Position numbers and translations under genes: made by a program. From the NCBI GenBank assembly GCA_014529385.2, contig CM043942.1, positions 112,004,141 through 112,068,140 on the forward strand: a stretch of 64,000 nucleotides of DNA, in the 5' to 3' direction. Under the pieces are notes generated by a model. The model was not told the DNA's origin. It did not search any database and was given only the letters and a program-made list of their open reading frames with translations. The stretch is from Adiantum capillus-veneris. Its lineage: Eukaryota; Streptophyta; Polypodiopsida; Polypodiales; Pteridaceae. Shown here piece after piece: positions 10,291 through 21,063 of the stretch. Numbering within the stretch: the first letter of the stretch is position 1; each line of letters opens with the position of its first letter.

Positions 10291-10757
10291 GCATAATACA
10301 AAGCCACCATGAAATTTTCGGTTCAATCGGATCCAGATGGATACATGTTCACTCAGCTTCCAAATTGCAGATTAATCCTTTGATTTTTTACCAAAGTCGA
10401 ATCTAAAAGTCATTTGCTGACTCTCATAGCTTGAATTGAAGTGATACACACAGACCAATCACAATAGTTAGCAAAAATTATAAAGTCTTCGTGAAAGAAT
10501 CGCTAAATTTATCAAATTTATACAGGAATCAATTTGCTGAAAGGAATAGGTAGCTTGATAGAAAGTTGCAATCGAATCAAGTGGAAATTGATAACAAGGA
10601 AATCCAAAGGTAAATTCAAAAGTCTTTATGAACCTTAGATCTGGTTGTGTACTAAGAAATCAAGGCATACTCGGAGAAACCTCCAATAGAGTATCTACCG
10701 AAGAAAGCGTGAATCAAGGCAATTCCTTGCACACTATTCTTAGAATCAACATCTGAA

Positions 10758-12176
10758 ATGTCTTCTTACTCAACTCACTTGGAAACTAGAAAGACAATGC
10801 GTTGTAAGCATATACTCTCTTTCTATAAGACTAATCGCCATGGAGCTCAGTTTTACCTGGATCCTAACGATGAAGAGTATGCTATTCGCATTGATGACCA
10901 TGGTATTGAGTTTGAAGAAGAGATCAGGGCAAACAAACAAGGAAAAATTTACATGGACAGAAATGAAACTCAGTATTTACAAGTTGAAAATGTAATAGAC
11001 AAATGCGGATTAGAAGTAAACACCATAATCTCAGATATGTCATCAGAAAAAGGACCACCAAATTTAGAATTTGAGGGATAGGATCAAGTAGGTTTGAAGC
11101 CTTTGAAATGGCTTAGTACAAATAATCCTAGGATCGGAGTCTATTGTTGGGAGGATAGAAACGTAAAAGATCTTTTGTGGACATCGTATGCCAAATCAGG
11201 ACCACTAACGGCCATGAAGATCATCTATATCTTCAAAATCAAAGATAAGGGCTCGACAAACCTACCAACCTACCTATTTAGGGATTTTTATGACAACAAG
11301 TTTGTTATGATGACTCCTGAGGAGGTCGAACAAAACAAATACCAAGGGTATTCCATAAGGGATTGGATATTGGGACAAGGACCAGAAACAATTCCAAGAG
11401 ATGAACACCGTGAGAGATCATCAGAGAATAATGTTAAGAAGCCAGAAACCACCTCATCACATAGAAAACCGGGTGACACTAAGGCAAGTGCAAGGCTACA
11501 TGAGTCACTATTTCCAACAAGCTGGTTTGAAGAACTCGGAATAGGACCAACTACGAGAAGACCGGGAGTTGAACCAAATAGACACGTCATACCAGCTGAT
11601 TTTCAGAAATGGGTCAAAAAATATAGTGGATCAGGGGATCCATACGACCATTTAGCAAGCTTTAAGCAAGTTCTAAGAGCAAAATATATATTTGATTTCT
11701 ATACTCAATTCGAGGGGTTTGGAATGACATTAGAAGGAAAAGCATTGACATGGTTTCAAAACATTCAACCAAGGTCAATCATGGACTTAAACACATTAGC
11801 TCAAGGATTTGTAGCTGGTTGTTCTAAAACGAGGATCAAACATAGTGCAGTAGCTCAAATCGACAGCTTTAAATAGAAACATGGTGAGTCTGTTAGGGAT
11901 TGTGCCACTCGATTGAAACAATACATTGCCAGATGCCCAGGGCTAGAGATACCTGCAGAAGAACGACTGGTATCTTTGTTTCTAGAGGGACTGCTAAACA
12001 AAGAACTTCATGCTATACTCTATAGCAAGAAGTATACAACCCTAGAAGAGTGTGTGTCAAATGCTATTGACTTAGGAGACAACTGTGATATTTTTAATGA
12101 AGAAGATGTCCTTAAGGATAACCAAAGAGAGAAAATAGAATCCACTAAACCAACACAAGTGGGAACGCTGCTGTAG
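10758..12176 (+). pseudogene. Gag of Tat-like element 3
   Basis: Frame 3 is open from ATG 10758 to 12176 except for TAG at 11079-11081 and TAG at 11874-11876. The second falls in F-K-stop-K-H-G-E-S-V-R-D, where gag proteins usually have Gln, so CAG to TAG is likely. The first 180 residues are unlike any gag domain I know. From about 11590 the retrotransposon gag domain is clear: F.KWVKKYSGSGDPYDHL..F, then LEGKALTWFQNIQPRSI, and later RLKQYIARCPG. The RNA-binding part lies further down in another frame. No programmed start signal is visible. Confidence 0.7.
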
Positions 12177-12299
12177 CACTGCTTTCAACCATAGAAGCAT
12201 GCTCAAAAGGATGAACGACATGATGAACAACATGCAAAAAGCACCTATGAGGGGACCACGACAAGGGATACCTCAATAGGGACAACCAATTAGGCCACA

Positions 12300-12910
12300 A
12301 AAATGGTGTGCAATCAAGGGTAAATGGACCAACCATGAGACCCATGAGTGCTACTTCTGACCAAAGTATGGTGGGAATGTCTAGTACGTGTCCATGAGGC
12401 CACCAGGACAACCCATGTACAAATATCAGTCTAGCATGGCCCAAGCTCAAAGACCATTGATGGGTATTGAAAGACCTCATTCCGTGTTGGGTCAACAACC
12501 TCCATATCTGGGACATAATGCAGTGCCTGTAAAGTACATGCATCTAGAGGGAATCATAGAGAAAGAAGCACTTGTGCCTACTACACCCTATGCTGAGCCT
12601 AGTCCATCTACAGTAATGGTAGAGAGAGATTGGTATAATTCACATCCACCACCAATGGAGGAATCTATGACTTATGCTCCACCAGAGCTCGCACCAATGT
12701 ATTATGTAGTGAATCAAGGTGTCAGACCCCCATGGTAAGACCCATGATTAAGCCAAGAATAGAAAACTGTCATACTGGTGGTGCAAATGATCATTGGAAA
12801 AATGAATGCCAAGAGCCTGACAAAAACCTCAAGCCAACTGAAGCTTATTGCATACAAGGTTTCAAAAAGGGAGGACACTTTTCGGAAGATTGTCTTAAAA
12901 ATCCTTAAAA
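12300..12910 (+). pseudogene. Zinc-finger part of element 3 gag
   Basis: A broken coding stretch follows in another frame. At 12304-12350 it reads W-C-A-I-K-G-K-W-T-N-H-E-T-H-E-C, like the C..HG...H....C finger of Tat-type gags. A Pro/Met/Tyr-rich linker follows (12388-12738). At 12768-12809 and 12849-12893 are two CCHC-like knuckles, C-H-T-G-G-A-N-D-H-W-K-N-E-C and a second ending G-H-F-S-E-D-C. In both, the second Cys is Gly (codon GGT in place of TGT) and the second knuckle has one extra residue. Both would be defective. Stops at 12358 and 12736 interrupt the frame. Confidence 0.5.
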
Positions 12911-13827
12911 CAAGGTAAAACAGTAGTAAATGTAGTCCAAGTGATACCTAGTAGCTCATCTCATAGTAAACCGATTGTTCCAGTCAAGGTAATCACTAGA
13001 GCTCATGCTAAGAAAAAGAAACATAACTCCTATGATGATTTAGAGAACACAAAAGGTCTCTCAAAAGGTATGAGTTGAGAAAATAGAAACAACGAGCTGA
13101 AATCAAGGAGAAAGTAAAAAAGATATTCCAAGAAAAGGTGAAAGAACCTAGAAGCGAAATCAAGAAACAACTGTGAAATTTGGAGGATCAATTTTGGTTG
13201 ACAAAATTTATGAGCCTATTAATGCAGCCTTGGAAGCCTACCAAGCAGGACTTAAAGCAAGCCAAACATGGAAAACCAATGAAAACACTATCCTTCTCCA
13301 GACATGGAAGCAGCTAAGCTTGAAGCTTATCAAAACTTGGTAAGAATCACGCAAGAGATGCTGGAAAAACAAAAACCCAAACAGTAAAGTATCACCAAAA
13401 CTGAAGGAGCTTGTAGTAAGAGAAACTAAAGAAAAATCCAAAGTGGTGGTAGAACCCCAACTTGAAACAAAAGAACTAGAACTTATAGTGCCGGACAGCA
13501 AAGATGCCTTAGACGGAATTCCATTCGTGAGGAAGACTGGCAGGACGCTTATGGGAAAAAGTTAGAGAGATCAATGATGGGAGCCTAACTCTAAAGTCAG
13601 CTCCTATAGAGGAAGTTTGGTTAGAAAACCTACCTCTTGATATGAACATGGATGTACAATCCTTGTATGGGGATTGCGGATCTGAAGCTTCAGGAATGTC
13701 TAAACCATTGACCTTGAAAGCATTACCCTCTTACTTGGTAGATAACGAAGATGAATCCGTAGTGTGTAAGACCACTCAAGTAAAACAAGCGGAATAGACC
13801 CTAGAAGTAGACAACATTCATTCAATC
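12911..13827 (+). pseudogene. Degenerate gag-protease linker of element 3
   Basis: This stretch has Lys/Glu-rich coding character in short frames (for example about 13140-13500 and 13560-13795) broken by stops and shifts. No domain is recognisable. It links the gag zinc fingers to the protease. Confidence 0.35.
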
Positions 13828-14336
13828 ATGTCTACACCCATCCAATGCATTCTTACCTTTGGAGGACTGTTAAAACTCATGTCATATTTATGGAATGATC
13901 TACAAAAAACCCTAGAGAAGGTGGGGAAAATTTTGGGAAAATTGAAAAACAAAATGGACAACAAAGAGATTCGATCTGTTCCAATGAACAAAGTCGGAGA
14001 ATATTACAAAGGGGAAGAAGGAAACACAACCCTCTAGTGAAATATAATGACATTGAAACCATGGCAATACTGGATAGCGGAGTAGGAATAGTCATAGCCA
14101 CGAAAGCAATATGGGAATCCTGGGGACAACGATCCACTAGACAAACTCGAATGAAATTGCAATTGGCTGATGGACACATTGAAAGACCATTAGGGCTGCT
14201 TGAAAAAGTGATAGTCAATTCTTGTGGGATTGAATATCAACACACTTTTGCCATAGTAAACTTTGGAAAGAATCTTATTTACGAAATCATATTGGAAAGA
14301 CCTTTCAAGCGACAGGTACAACTTATCCAAGATTAG
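13828..14336 (+). pseudogene. Retropepsin-like protease of element 3
   Basis: The protease signature is MAILDSGVGIVIATKAIW (about 14058-14110), with the D-S-G active-site triplet. The C-terminal strand YEIILERPFKRQ corresponds to the usual IILGRPF. The N-terminal lead-in (13828-14036, ending VGEYYKGEEGNTTL) is in another frame, so one shift separates the two parts near 14030. The core is about 100 residues, normal for a retropepsin. A related copy of the second half of this domain lies at 63280-63390. Confidence 0.65.
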
Positions 14337-14354
14337 GGAAACAACTATCTGTAC

Positions 14355-14873
14355 TTGAATCAAGTGGTATCGATAACAAGGGTTAATTTAAAAGATCACA
14401 GTTATAGAGATGTCTTGAAAACACCCATACAAGAGTTTGATTTAGTCTCTTTGGCTAAAACTAAGCTTCTCTCTTGGTTAAACAAAGACACTCTTATTTG
14501 TATGTGCGGAGCCTCAGAAAATGGGAGCTTAAAACGAGAAGAATGTATCTTAGAAAGGGATTTCACAGACAAAGCCTATGTACCTGAACCCTTTCTAGAG
14601 CATTTGTTTGAACCATTTGAGTGGACTCAAATTTTAGTGACAATGGATGTATGTGTGAACACATCGATGCCTACTCAATTTTGCAATGAGGACGGCTGTG
14701 ATATAATTCCCATACAAATGATCTCAACCCTCCACATTGAAGATGAAATTGAGGAAACCAAGGACTTGATAAAATCTCAACAAGTCTTTTCAGACCTCTA
14801 CTACTATGCAACAGATGAGTTGGATCAACACTCACTACCTCAGAAGATTCGGGGTCAGAGAAAGAACATGTGA
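14355..14873 (+). CDS. Post-protease linker domain of element 3, unknown function
   Basis: An open frame of 172 residues follows the protease and ends shortly before the CACTA insertion. I do not recognise the domain. A diverged copy lies at 63420-63695. Both read DHSYRDV or DHSYKDV, then TKLLSWL or TQLLAWL, then REECILE or KEDCILE, then EPFLEHLFE or EPFLEDLFE. Conservation between two decayed copies suggests the segment was under selection in the living element, probably as the linker before RT. No catalytic motif or membrane segment is visible. Confidence 0.5.
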   Translation: MNQVVSITRVNLKDHSYRDVLKTPIQEFDLVSLAKTKLLSWLNKDTLICMCGASENGSLKREECILERDFTDKAYVPEPFLEHLFEPFEWTQILVTMDVCVNTSMPTQFCNEDGCDIIPIQMISTLHIEDEIEETKDLIKSQQVFSDLYYYATDELDQHSLPQKIRGQRKNM

Positions 14874-14911
14874 GAGCGAAGCTACTCTTGAAAGGAGGGG
14901 AGGAAAAGGTT

Positions 14912-14914
14912 TTT
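14912..14914. repeat. Target-site duplication of the CACTA element, left
   Basis: TTT immediately precedes CACTAC and matches TTT at 22963-22965. Three bases is the standard CACTA duplication, although a T run makes this copy less informative. Confidence 0.75.
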
Positions 14915-14926
14915 CACTACAAGAGG
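14915..14926 (+). repeat. Left terminal inverted repeat, CACTACAAGAGG
   Basis: It is an exact reverse complement of the right end (22951-22962). The first five bases give the superfamily its name. Confidence 0.95.
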
Positions 14927-14937
14927 CTATTCATATT

Positions 14938-15045
14938 AGCGACGCTCACACAGCAACGCTCAAAAAAAATAATTCCCGGCGTCGCTATGAGCGTCGCAAA
15001 TTTCTTTGTAAATTAGCGACGCCGACTGGGCTAAAAAAATAACAG
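14938..15045. repeat. Left subterminal repeats of the CACTA element
   Basis: TAGCGACG occurs twice and CGTCGCTA once in this stretch, with a further CGTCGC. These short repeats in both orientations are the kind bound by TNPA-type proteins. Confidence 0.8.
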
Positions 15046-15054
15046 AGCGCGCCC

Positions 15055-15083
15055 AAAAACTCAGATCTCAGATCTGAGTTTTT
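15055..15083. repeat. Near-perfect palindrome inside the left CACTA end
   Basis: The arm AAAAACTCAGATCT (15055-15068) is separated by one C from its exact reverse complement (15070-15083). Confidence 0.85.
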
Positions 15084-15112
15084 CGGTGCCCTCAAGCAAG
15101 GAGCAGGTAACG

Positions 15113-15116
<4 letters not shown>

Positions 15117-15153
<37 letters not shown>

Positions 15154-15155
15154 CT

Positions 15156-15191
<36 letters not shown>

Positions 15192-15305
15192 AGAGGAAGG
15201 AGAGCCAGGTATGCTCCTTCCCTCTCCTCATTCTCATGTTCCCTTCCCCTCTTTCTCTCTCCCTCTCTCTCTCTCTCTCACACACACACATACACACACA
15301 GTGTT

Positions 15306-15358
<53 letters not shown>
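15117..15358. repeat. Run of (CT)n, (CA)n and (GA)n microsatellites
   Basis: Four tracts follow one another: CT at about 15117-15148, CA at about 15158-15187, CT and CA at about 15255-15300, and GA at 15309-15358. They create spurious ORFs on both strands that should be ignored. Confidence 0.9.
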
Positions 15359-15363
<5 letters not shown>

Positions 15364-15399
15364 AACATAAACAAAAACGCACACACACATACATAAACA

Positions 15400-15596
15400 A
15401 AGAATGCACACACACATTGAGAGAGGAAAAGAGAGAGAGAGCATGCATAAACAAAAAACTCGCGCATTGAGAGAGAAAAAGAGAGAGAGAACATGCATAA
15501 ACAAAAAACGCACACATTGAGAGAGAAAAAGAGAGAGAAAACATGCATACGATCCAAAAAAACGCACACACATTGAGAGAGAAAGAGAGAGAAAAT
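15400..15596. repeat. Minisatellite, period about 50 bp, about four units
   Basis: Units of 48-56 bases each contain CATTGAGAGAG, a GA-rich part, then CATGCATAAACAAAAAAC and CGCACACA. The last unit is altered (CATGCATACGATCC). It lies in the 5' region of the CACTA element. Confidence 0.8.
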
Positions 15597-15787
15597 AATT
15601 TAACGTCGTAGGAAACTAATTAAAATTAAAAGACCTAAAGATCTAGCCGACGAGGAGTTGAACTCAAGACCTATTATTCAAGAGGGAAATGGCATAATCA
15701 ATCTATCATACTTGGCATGGGTGATAGAAAGGTTATACCATTTATCTCTTTTTATTGGCACACACATCCACACACGCGCACACACAC

Positions 15788-15980
15788 AAGAAGAAGAGAG
15801 TTATAACGTCGTAGGAAACTATCCTAAAAGACGTTAAAGATTAGGTTAGGTGTAGACTTACGTTAAATTAGATTTAGGTTTATTTAAGTTAAATTAGATT
15901 AGATTTATGTTTATTTTTAATTAGATTTACGTTTATTTACGCTAGATTTAGATTTATGTTATATTAGATTAAATTTAGGT
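15788..15980. repeat. Left copy of a duplicated block in the CACTA 5' region
   Basis: The block starts AAGAAGAAGAGAGTT and continues TAACGTCGTAGGAAACTATC, AAAAGACGTTAAAGATTAGG and GTAGACTTACGTTAAATTA, then TTA-rich text. The matching copy starts at 16495, an offset of 707 bases. A partial third copy (TAACGTCGTAGGAAACTA) lies at about 15600. Inside the unit AACGTC and GACGTT can pair. The 3' end of this copy abuts the HIPP fragment. Confidence 0.8.
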
Positions 15981-15981
15981 C

Positions 15982-16341
15982 TCCATAGACTGCGATGCCT
16001 GCATGAAGCGGGTGAAGAAAGCCCTCAATGGAATATAGGGTATTGCTGCCTTCACTCATGGTGGGCTCCGTCGATCCAAAAGTACTGGTGAAATGTCTTC
16101 AAAAGATAGGGAAGAAGGTGGATCTTCAAGGTGGCAAGAGTCACTACATCCCCGACACAATGACCATCTAGACAACCTCTAGTCATTCAACAGCAACTTC
16201 AAAGTTAGTAACAAGAGCAAGAACGGTCTAAAGGGCCAATTGCTGTCGTCAGATGTGGATGGAGATGAGGCAGCGTCACCGCCGGAAGTTAACTCTCACA
16301 TCTTTAGTGATGAGAATGCCAACTCTTGCCGAGTTATGTGA
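15982..16341 (+). pseudogene. Captured HIPP (heavy-metal-associated isoprenylated plant protein) gene fragment
   Basis: Two ends of a HIPP protein are recognisable. Frame 1 from about 15985 reads DCDACMKRVKKALNGI, the start of an HMA metal-binding domain with its C-x-x-C pair, then a TAG at 16036-16038. Frame 2 from 16058 reads GSVDPKVLVKCLQKIGKKVD, the end of the HMA domain. Frame 1 then resumes with a Ser/Asn/Lys-rich stretch and ends SHIFSDENANSCRVM, stop 16339-16341. FSDEN..aC..M is the classic HIPP C-terminus and C-R-V-M is a CaaX prenylation box. HIPPs bind metals and act at membranes or the nucleus. At least two frame changes and three stops (16036, 16169 and 16186 in their frames) show this copy is dead. 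It lies on the same strand as the transposase. Confidence 0.85.
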
Positions 16342-16418
16342 AAAATTATGTGTTAAATCAGTTTTAAGGTTCTTATAATCCCTGTTAGTTTAGTTCTTTG
16401 TTTTTAATATAACATAAT

Positions 16419-16640
16419 TTACGTTAGATTTAGATTTATGTTATATTAGATTAGACTTAGGTTTATTTAGGTTTACCCACACACACACACACACAAGAAG
16501 AAGAGAGTTTTAACGTCGTAGGAAACTATCCCAAAAGACGTTAAAGATTAGGTTAGATGTAGACTTACGTTAAATTATATTTAGGTTTATTTTTAGTTAG
16601 ATTTAAGTTTATTTAGATTTACGCTTATTTACGTTAGATC
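16419..16640. repeat. Right copy of the duplicated block
   Basis: The part at 16419-16470 (ACGTTAGATTTAGATTTATG and following) matches 15930-15980 at most positions, and 16495-16590 matches 15788-15880. The HIPP fragment therefore sits between two direct copies of the same TTAGATT-rich sequence. Confidence 0.75.
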
Positions 16641-16928
16641 GAGTCCACGCAAGAATTACTTACGGTTTAGGGTTTAGAGTTAGACGAACAGTGAAAAGAT
16701 CTACTGTGAAAAGATGTTAAGATGCTGTGAAGTGCTACAGCTAGAGAAGAGGCAAAGGGGTTTTGTCCACTACATGCAGTATCATGTATACGTGGGTCTG
16801 TAGATTTCTTGTACCCACAAATATAGGTATTGACCAATAAAGACGAGATTATAACCCGGTGGTTCTGATCTCCGTGCACCTCTAGACCGAGGTGTGCGGG
16901 GATTGGACATGACTAGAGAATGTGAGGT

Positions 16929-16929
<1 letters not shown>

Positions 16930-16995
<66 letters not shown>
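16930..16995. repeat. (GA)n microsatellite
   Basis: A GA repeat of about 66 bases ends about 65 bases upstream of the transposase ATG. Confidence 0.95.
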
Positions 16996-16998
<3 letters not shown>

Positions 16999-17060
16999 GA
17001 CAAAGAATGCCAATAGAATATTAAATTTGTTGTCCAGGTTATAAGATTTTTATCCTCATT

Positions 17061-20000
17061 ATGAGTAGTGACGAGGATGTGGGACCATCCAACCGAAACA
17101 CCTATCTCTCAACGAGGGTCTTATGTCCTTGTAATCAATGCAAGCATGCTGTGCGACGGACTAGACGTGTTTCTTTGCAGCACGTTCGCGAATTTGGCGA
17201 GTTCGATCCATCTATTATAGATCGAGTTGTTGCCAATTATAACTCGTCGGACTCTGACGCTAGCCAACAAGCAGCAATCTTGCAACCCAATAGACGTGTT
17301 CGCAGGCGCTTTGGTCAATCAGCATATGTGAGGCCACAAGATGTAGCCTCTGACAGCTCGGGGGATGATCATGCAAAGCACATTCCCAACGAGGCAATGT
17401 TTGAGCCCGAGATTGATGAAATGATCGAGAAGATCATGGATTCAGAAAGGCTTATCTATGATGATATGAAAAGTGAAGCTGATACGCCATTGTATAATGG
17501 AGCACGTATGTCTAGATTGAAAGCACTCCTGGTTCTACTCAACATGCACGCAAAGTTTGGATGGAGTGACACTAGCGTCACAGCGCTTTTCAGGTGATCT
17601 ATTACAATTAGTTTACTTTAATAAAACTCTAAATGTATAATGATCTGATAGATTTTTACACGACTGTATTGTATTTTTATGTTGTGTAGATTGCTTGAAG
17701 AGCACATACTACCAGCTGACAATGTGATTCCAGATTCCCGAGATGAAGCAAGAAAGATTTTGCGAAACTTGGGGATGGATTACAATTCTATCCACGCTTG
17801 TCCTAATGACTGCATTCTTTTCAGAGGGGAATACATAGACATGGAGAAGTGTCCGAAATGTGATTCCGAAAGATATCGAGTAGATCTCCACGGGACAAAA
17901 AATCCACAAAAGGTTTTGCAAAATTTTCCTCTGCTTCCTCGCATCAAGCATTTCTTCGAATGTAAGTCCATGGCCGCCCTAGCATCATGGCATGAGGAGA
18001 ATAAATCTTTGGATGGTGTGCTACAAATTCCTGCAGATTGCGCAGCCTGGAAACATATAGATGGAACATGGTCGGATTTTGCCAGGGAAGCTCAAAATTT
18101 GCGCTTAGGCCTGGCTATGGATGGCGTAAATCCATTTGGTCAAAGATCAACATCTTACAGTGTATGGCCCGTTGTCATCGTCAACTACAACATTCCCCCG
18201 TGGTTGACTACGAAGAAGGGGCACCTATGGCTAAGCTTGATTGTGCCAGGGCGATATAAAGTGGGGAATATGGATGTGTATCTTCGTCCACTATTGGAAG
18301 AGCTACAACAATTGTGGATTGGCATAGAGGTGGTGGATATGAGCCGACACACAGGACGACGGAATGCTTTGATCAGAGGCATTCTAATGTGGACCATGCA
18401 TGACTATCCCGGGCTAACAGAATGCTCAGGTGATCTATTGACACTCCTCACTCAGACACTGTAAATCTTGTTTTTTCCCATAGTTGATCTATTATCATGT
18501 GTATACATGCAGGGCTTCAAACAAGCGGATACAGAGCATGTGTCACATGTGGACCTAGACTGAATGCACGTAGGGCGCCCTCACTGAAGAAGGAAATCTA
18601 CGAAGGTCATCAAGCGTATCTTCCAGAGAATCATGTGTTACGCGACGGCTTTTTGGGAAGAGAGCCACCAAGGATGTCTGCACAAGCATGGTTAGAGCAG
18701 AAGGAGATGTGCGATGACGGATTGCCTCCAGGGATGAAGAGACTATCTCTATGGTACGAGTTACCATACTGGCCCCAACTCATGATCAATCACTTGCTCG
18801 ATCCAATGCACATATTCAAGAATGTGGGTAATCTACTATGGGACCATTTGACCGGCAAGAAAGATACTTTGGGAGCCAGAGTTGACCTTAGAAATGTGGA
18901 TCGTATGGAGCAATATTGGCCGCAAACAGCGTCTGATGGATCGATAAAACTCCCTAAAGCACCATGGATTTTCACAGGAGCCCAAGAACGCAAAGTAAAA
19001 GAGACCATTCGATCTTTGCGGACCCCCACTGGCGTAATGCACTCGCTCCGAACGTGTTTTACTAAAGAAGGAAAGCTTACCGGTTTGAAGTCACACGATT
19101 GGCATAAAATGTGTCAGGTACGTTCATAGTGGACTTTAATATCATTGCATAAAATGTGGACTTTAATATCATTGTTGCACATACTTTACAGTTTATTTTA
19201 CCGGTTGCCATTGAGGGATGTTTGTCTCTCGACATCCGTAACACAATCTACAAACTTGCAAAGCTGGTGCAATGGATCTCACAAAAGGAGATCAACGTAG
19301 ACTCCATACCATTCACCAAACTAAATGTTGCGGAGCTTGTGTGCATGTTTGAGAAACATTTTCCTACTACCATGCTAACCATTCAGGTGCATCTTCTTGT
19401 TCACATAGTTGATGAGGTGGAAATAGCTGGCACAGTTCATTCCAGATGGATGTTCTTCTTAGAACGTTTCATGAAAACGCTTAAGGGATATGTGCGTCAA
19501 AAGGCACGTCCAGAGGGTAGCATGGCAGAAGGTTGGTTGGTATCAGAGTCCCTAGTGTACATTGGAGAGTGGCTAGACGGATTTGATAAAGCCCGGGACA
19601 CGCTATGGCGAACCATAGATGATGAGCGCATATCTGGGATTGTCATGTGCAATCTCGGTGTTGAGAAGAAGATGACGGAAGATCTAGAGGCTAAAATCAA
19701 CCGATTTTGCATGCTTGACAATCCAGTGATGCAAAAGTGGATTTCACAATATGAGGATGCAAAGCAAGAGCGACAAAGGGCACGAATCGAGTGGAGACGG
19801 GGAAGATGACCACCGATGCACTATCCGACGGTTCTGGAGAGCCTACCAACCTTCATGAGCTTAAGATTGTTGCACAACCAATTGAAAAGCACACAACAAT
19901 GCGGTGACGAAGTGACTGAGGAAGAGTGGGAGTACTCTCGGGGTTGCGCGACCAAGGTAAGTCTGCAATGTACGACTAGCAAGTGACTTTATTTATAAAC

Positions 20001-20834
20001 GTTTGAACGGCCACTCATAATCTTTTTTCGTTGTAGTATAAGTCATACACAGCAGCATGGTGTAAAGGTCGACATTTTAGGGTGGAACGAATCGACAAAA
20101 AGCGTTTTACTCAAGATTGTGGAATCATGGCAAAATTTGAACAGTCTAGTCGACGACGTTCCTCTGATGCAGATCCTGTGGTGGTGGAACTCACTTACTT
20201 CGGCACGCTGCAAGAGATTTTGAGGATCGATTACAGAGAATTTTTTGTCGACTTGTTCGACGTGCAATGGTTCAAGATAATCATGGAGGGTCGCAACGGT
20301 ACTGTGCATAGAGGAGAGTCTGGTTTTCTTGAGGTGGATTCTACTAAGAAATGGACTGACCTAAGAGACACTTTCGTACTACCCGAGCATTGTGAACAAG
20401 TAAGTATGTAAATAGTTAACATCCCCCTTTTACAAGTTATGTGCTTGAAAGCTCTCATGTAAGTTATGTGGCTCTGGCAGGTAATATTTCATCCTACAAA
20501 GTCTACATCAAACTAGTGGTACGTCATAGAGGTAGCCCCTCGTAGTGCAAGGACGTATGAAGGCTACGATGTGCCAATCACAACGGCATCAATGGAGGAG
20601 ATCAGAGAAGATGCTCAATCAGAAGCCGTTGCGGTGGTGCCAGACGAGCATCAAGATGCTACTACTCTATATGGGGTGCATGCAGAGGAGCTACAAAATG
20701 AAACAGAGGATATGTGTTTAAACGGAGAGCTCTATATAGATATAGGAAGTTATGCTGAGTTATGCGAGGATGAGAGAGAGAGATCTCTTAAAGCCACAAA
20801 TATTGTATTTGAACAATTTTGCTCCGTGTTGTAA
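17061..20834 (+). pseudogene. TNP2-type CACTA transposase, six exons with two premature stops
   Basis: The transposase cuts and pastes the element. A consistent GT-AG model is 17061-17593, 17690-18429, 18513-19117, 19192-19956, 20037-20399 and 20481-20834. All phases agree, giving 1,119 codons. Exon 1 has the transposase-associated motif CPCNQC...R. Exons 2-3 carry the TNP2 core (LAMDGVNPFG, YNIPPWL, VPGRYKVGNMDVYLRPL, LLDPMHIFKNVG). Exon 4 carries the DUF4218-type motif LERFMKTLKGYV and RPEGSMAEGW. Exon 5 carries the DUF4216-type FDVQWFK. Two stops break it: TGA 19807-19809, which would be CGA before deamination, and TAG 20514-20516. Intron 3 holds a duplicated 19-base stretch, GTGGACTTTAATATCATTG. 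The intron borders are my reading. Confidence 0.88.
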
Positions 20835-21063
20835 AAGCTCTGGCTCTCTAAGTACCTTCCATGGTGTATAATGCTCTTTTCTACTCGCGCTCACATCTTT
20901 TGATTGAAAATTCTGAGTTTTTGACTTGCCTCTTCTATCACTCAATTCATTGCGTCATTGTATTTATATGCGTCATTACGTCATTGTATTTAATGGTCTT
21001 TGCGTCATTGTCTACTCTATTCATTCAATATTAAGTTTAAATATTCGTGTGTTTAATGCAGGT

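Larger units (their letters stand above)
16342..17060. other. CACTA 5' region between the HIPP fragment and the transposase
   Basis: It holds the right duplicated block (16419-16640), a short inverted repeat CACCTC/GAGGTG (about 16877-16893) and a (GA)n tract at about 16930-16995. No coding frame is credible. It should include the promoter and 5' UTR of the transposase, but no clear TATA box is visible. Confidence 0.6.

Noticed and set aside
15061-15573. Minus-strand ORFs of 97-170 residues rich in Leu, Ser, Cys and Val
   Set aside because: They are translations of CT, GA and CA microsatellites and a 50-bp minisatellite. They have no natural composition.
15650-15725. tRNA-like text on the minus strand (GAGTTCAACTC near a possible T arm)
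   Set aside because: The acceptor and anticodon stems do not pair convincingly. Similar text is common in plant repeats.
20926-21063. N-terminal extension of the TNPA-like ORF upstream of ATG 21064
   Set aside because: It is hydrophobic AT-rich text with repeated GCGTCATTG, ends at a splice-acceptor-like AATGCAG, and is unlike the rest of the protein.
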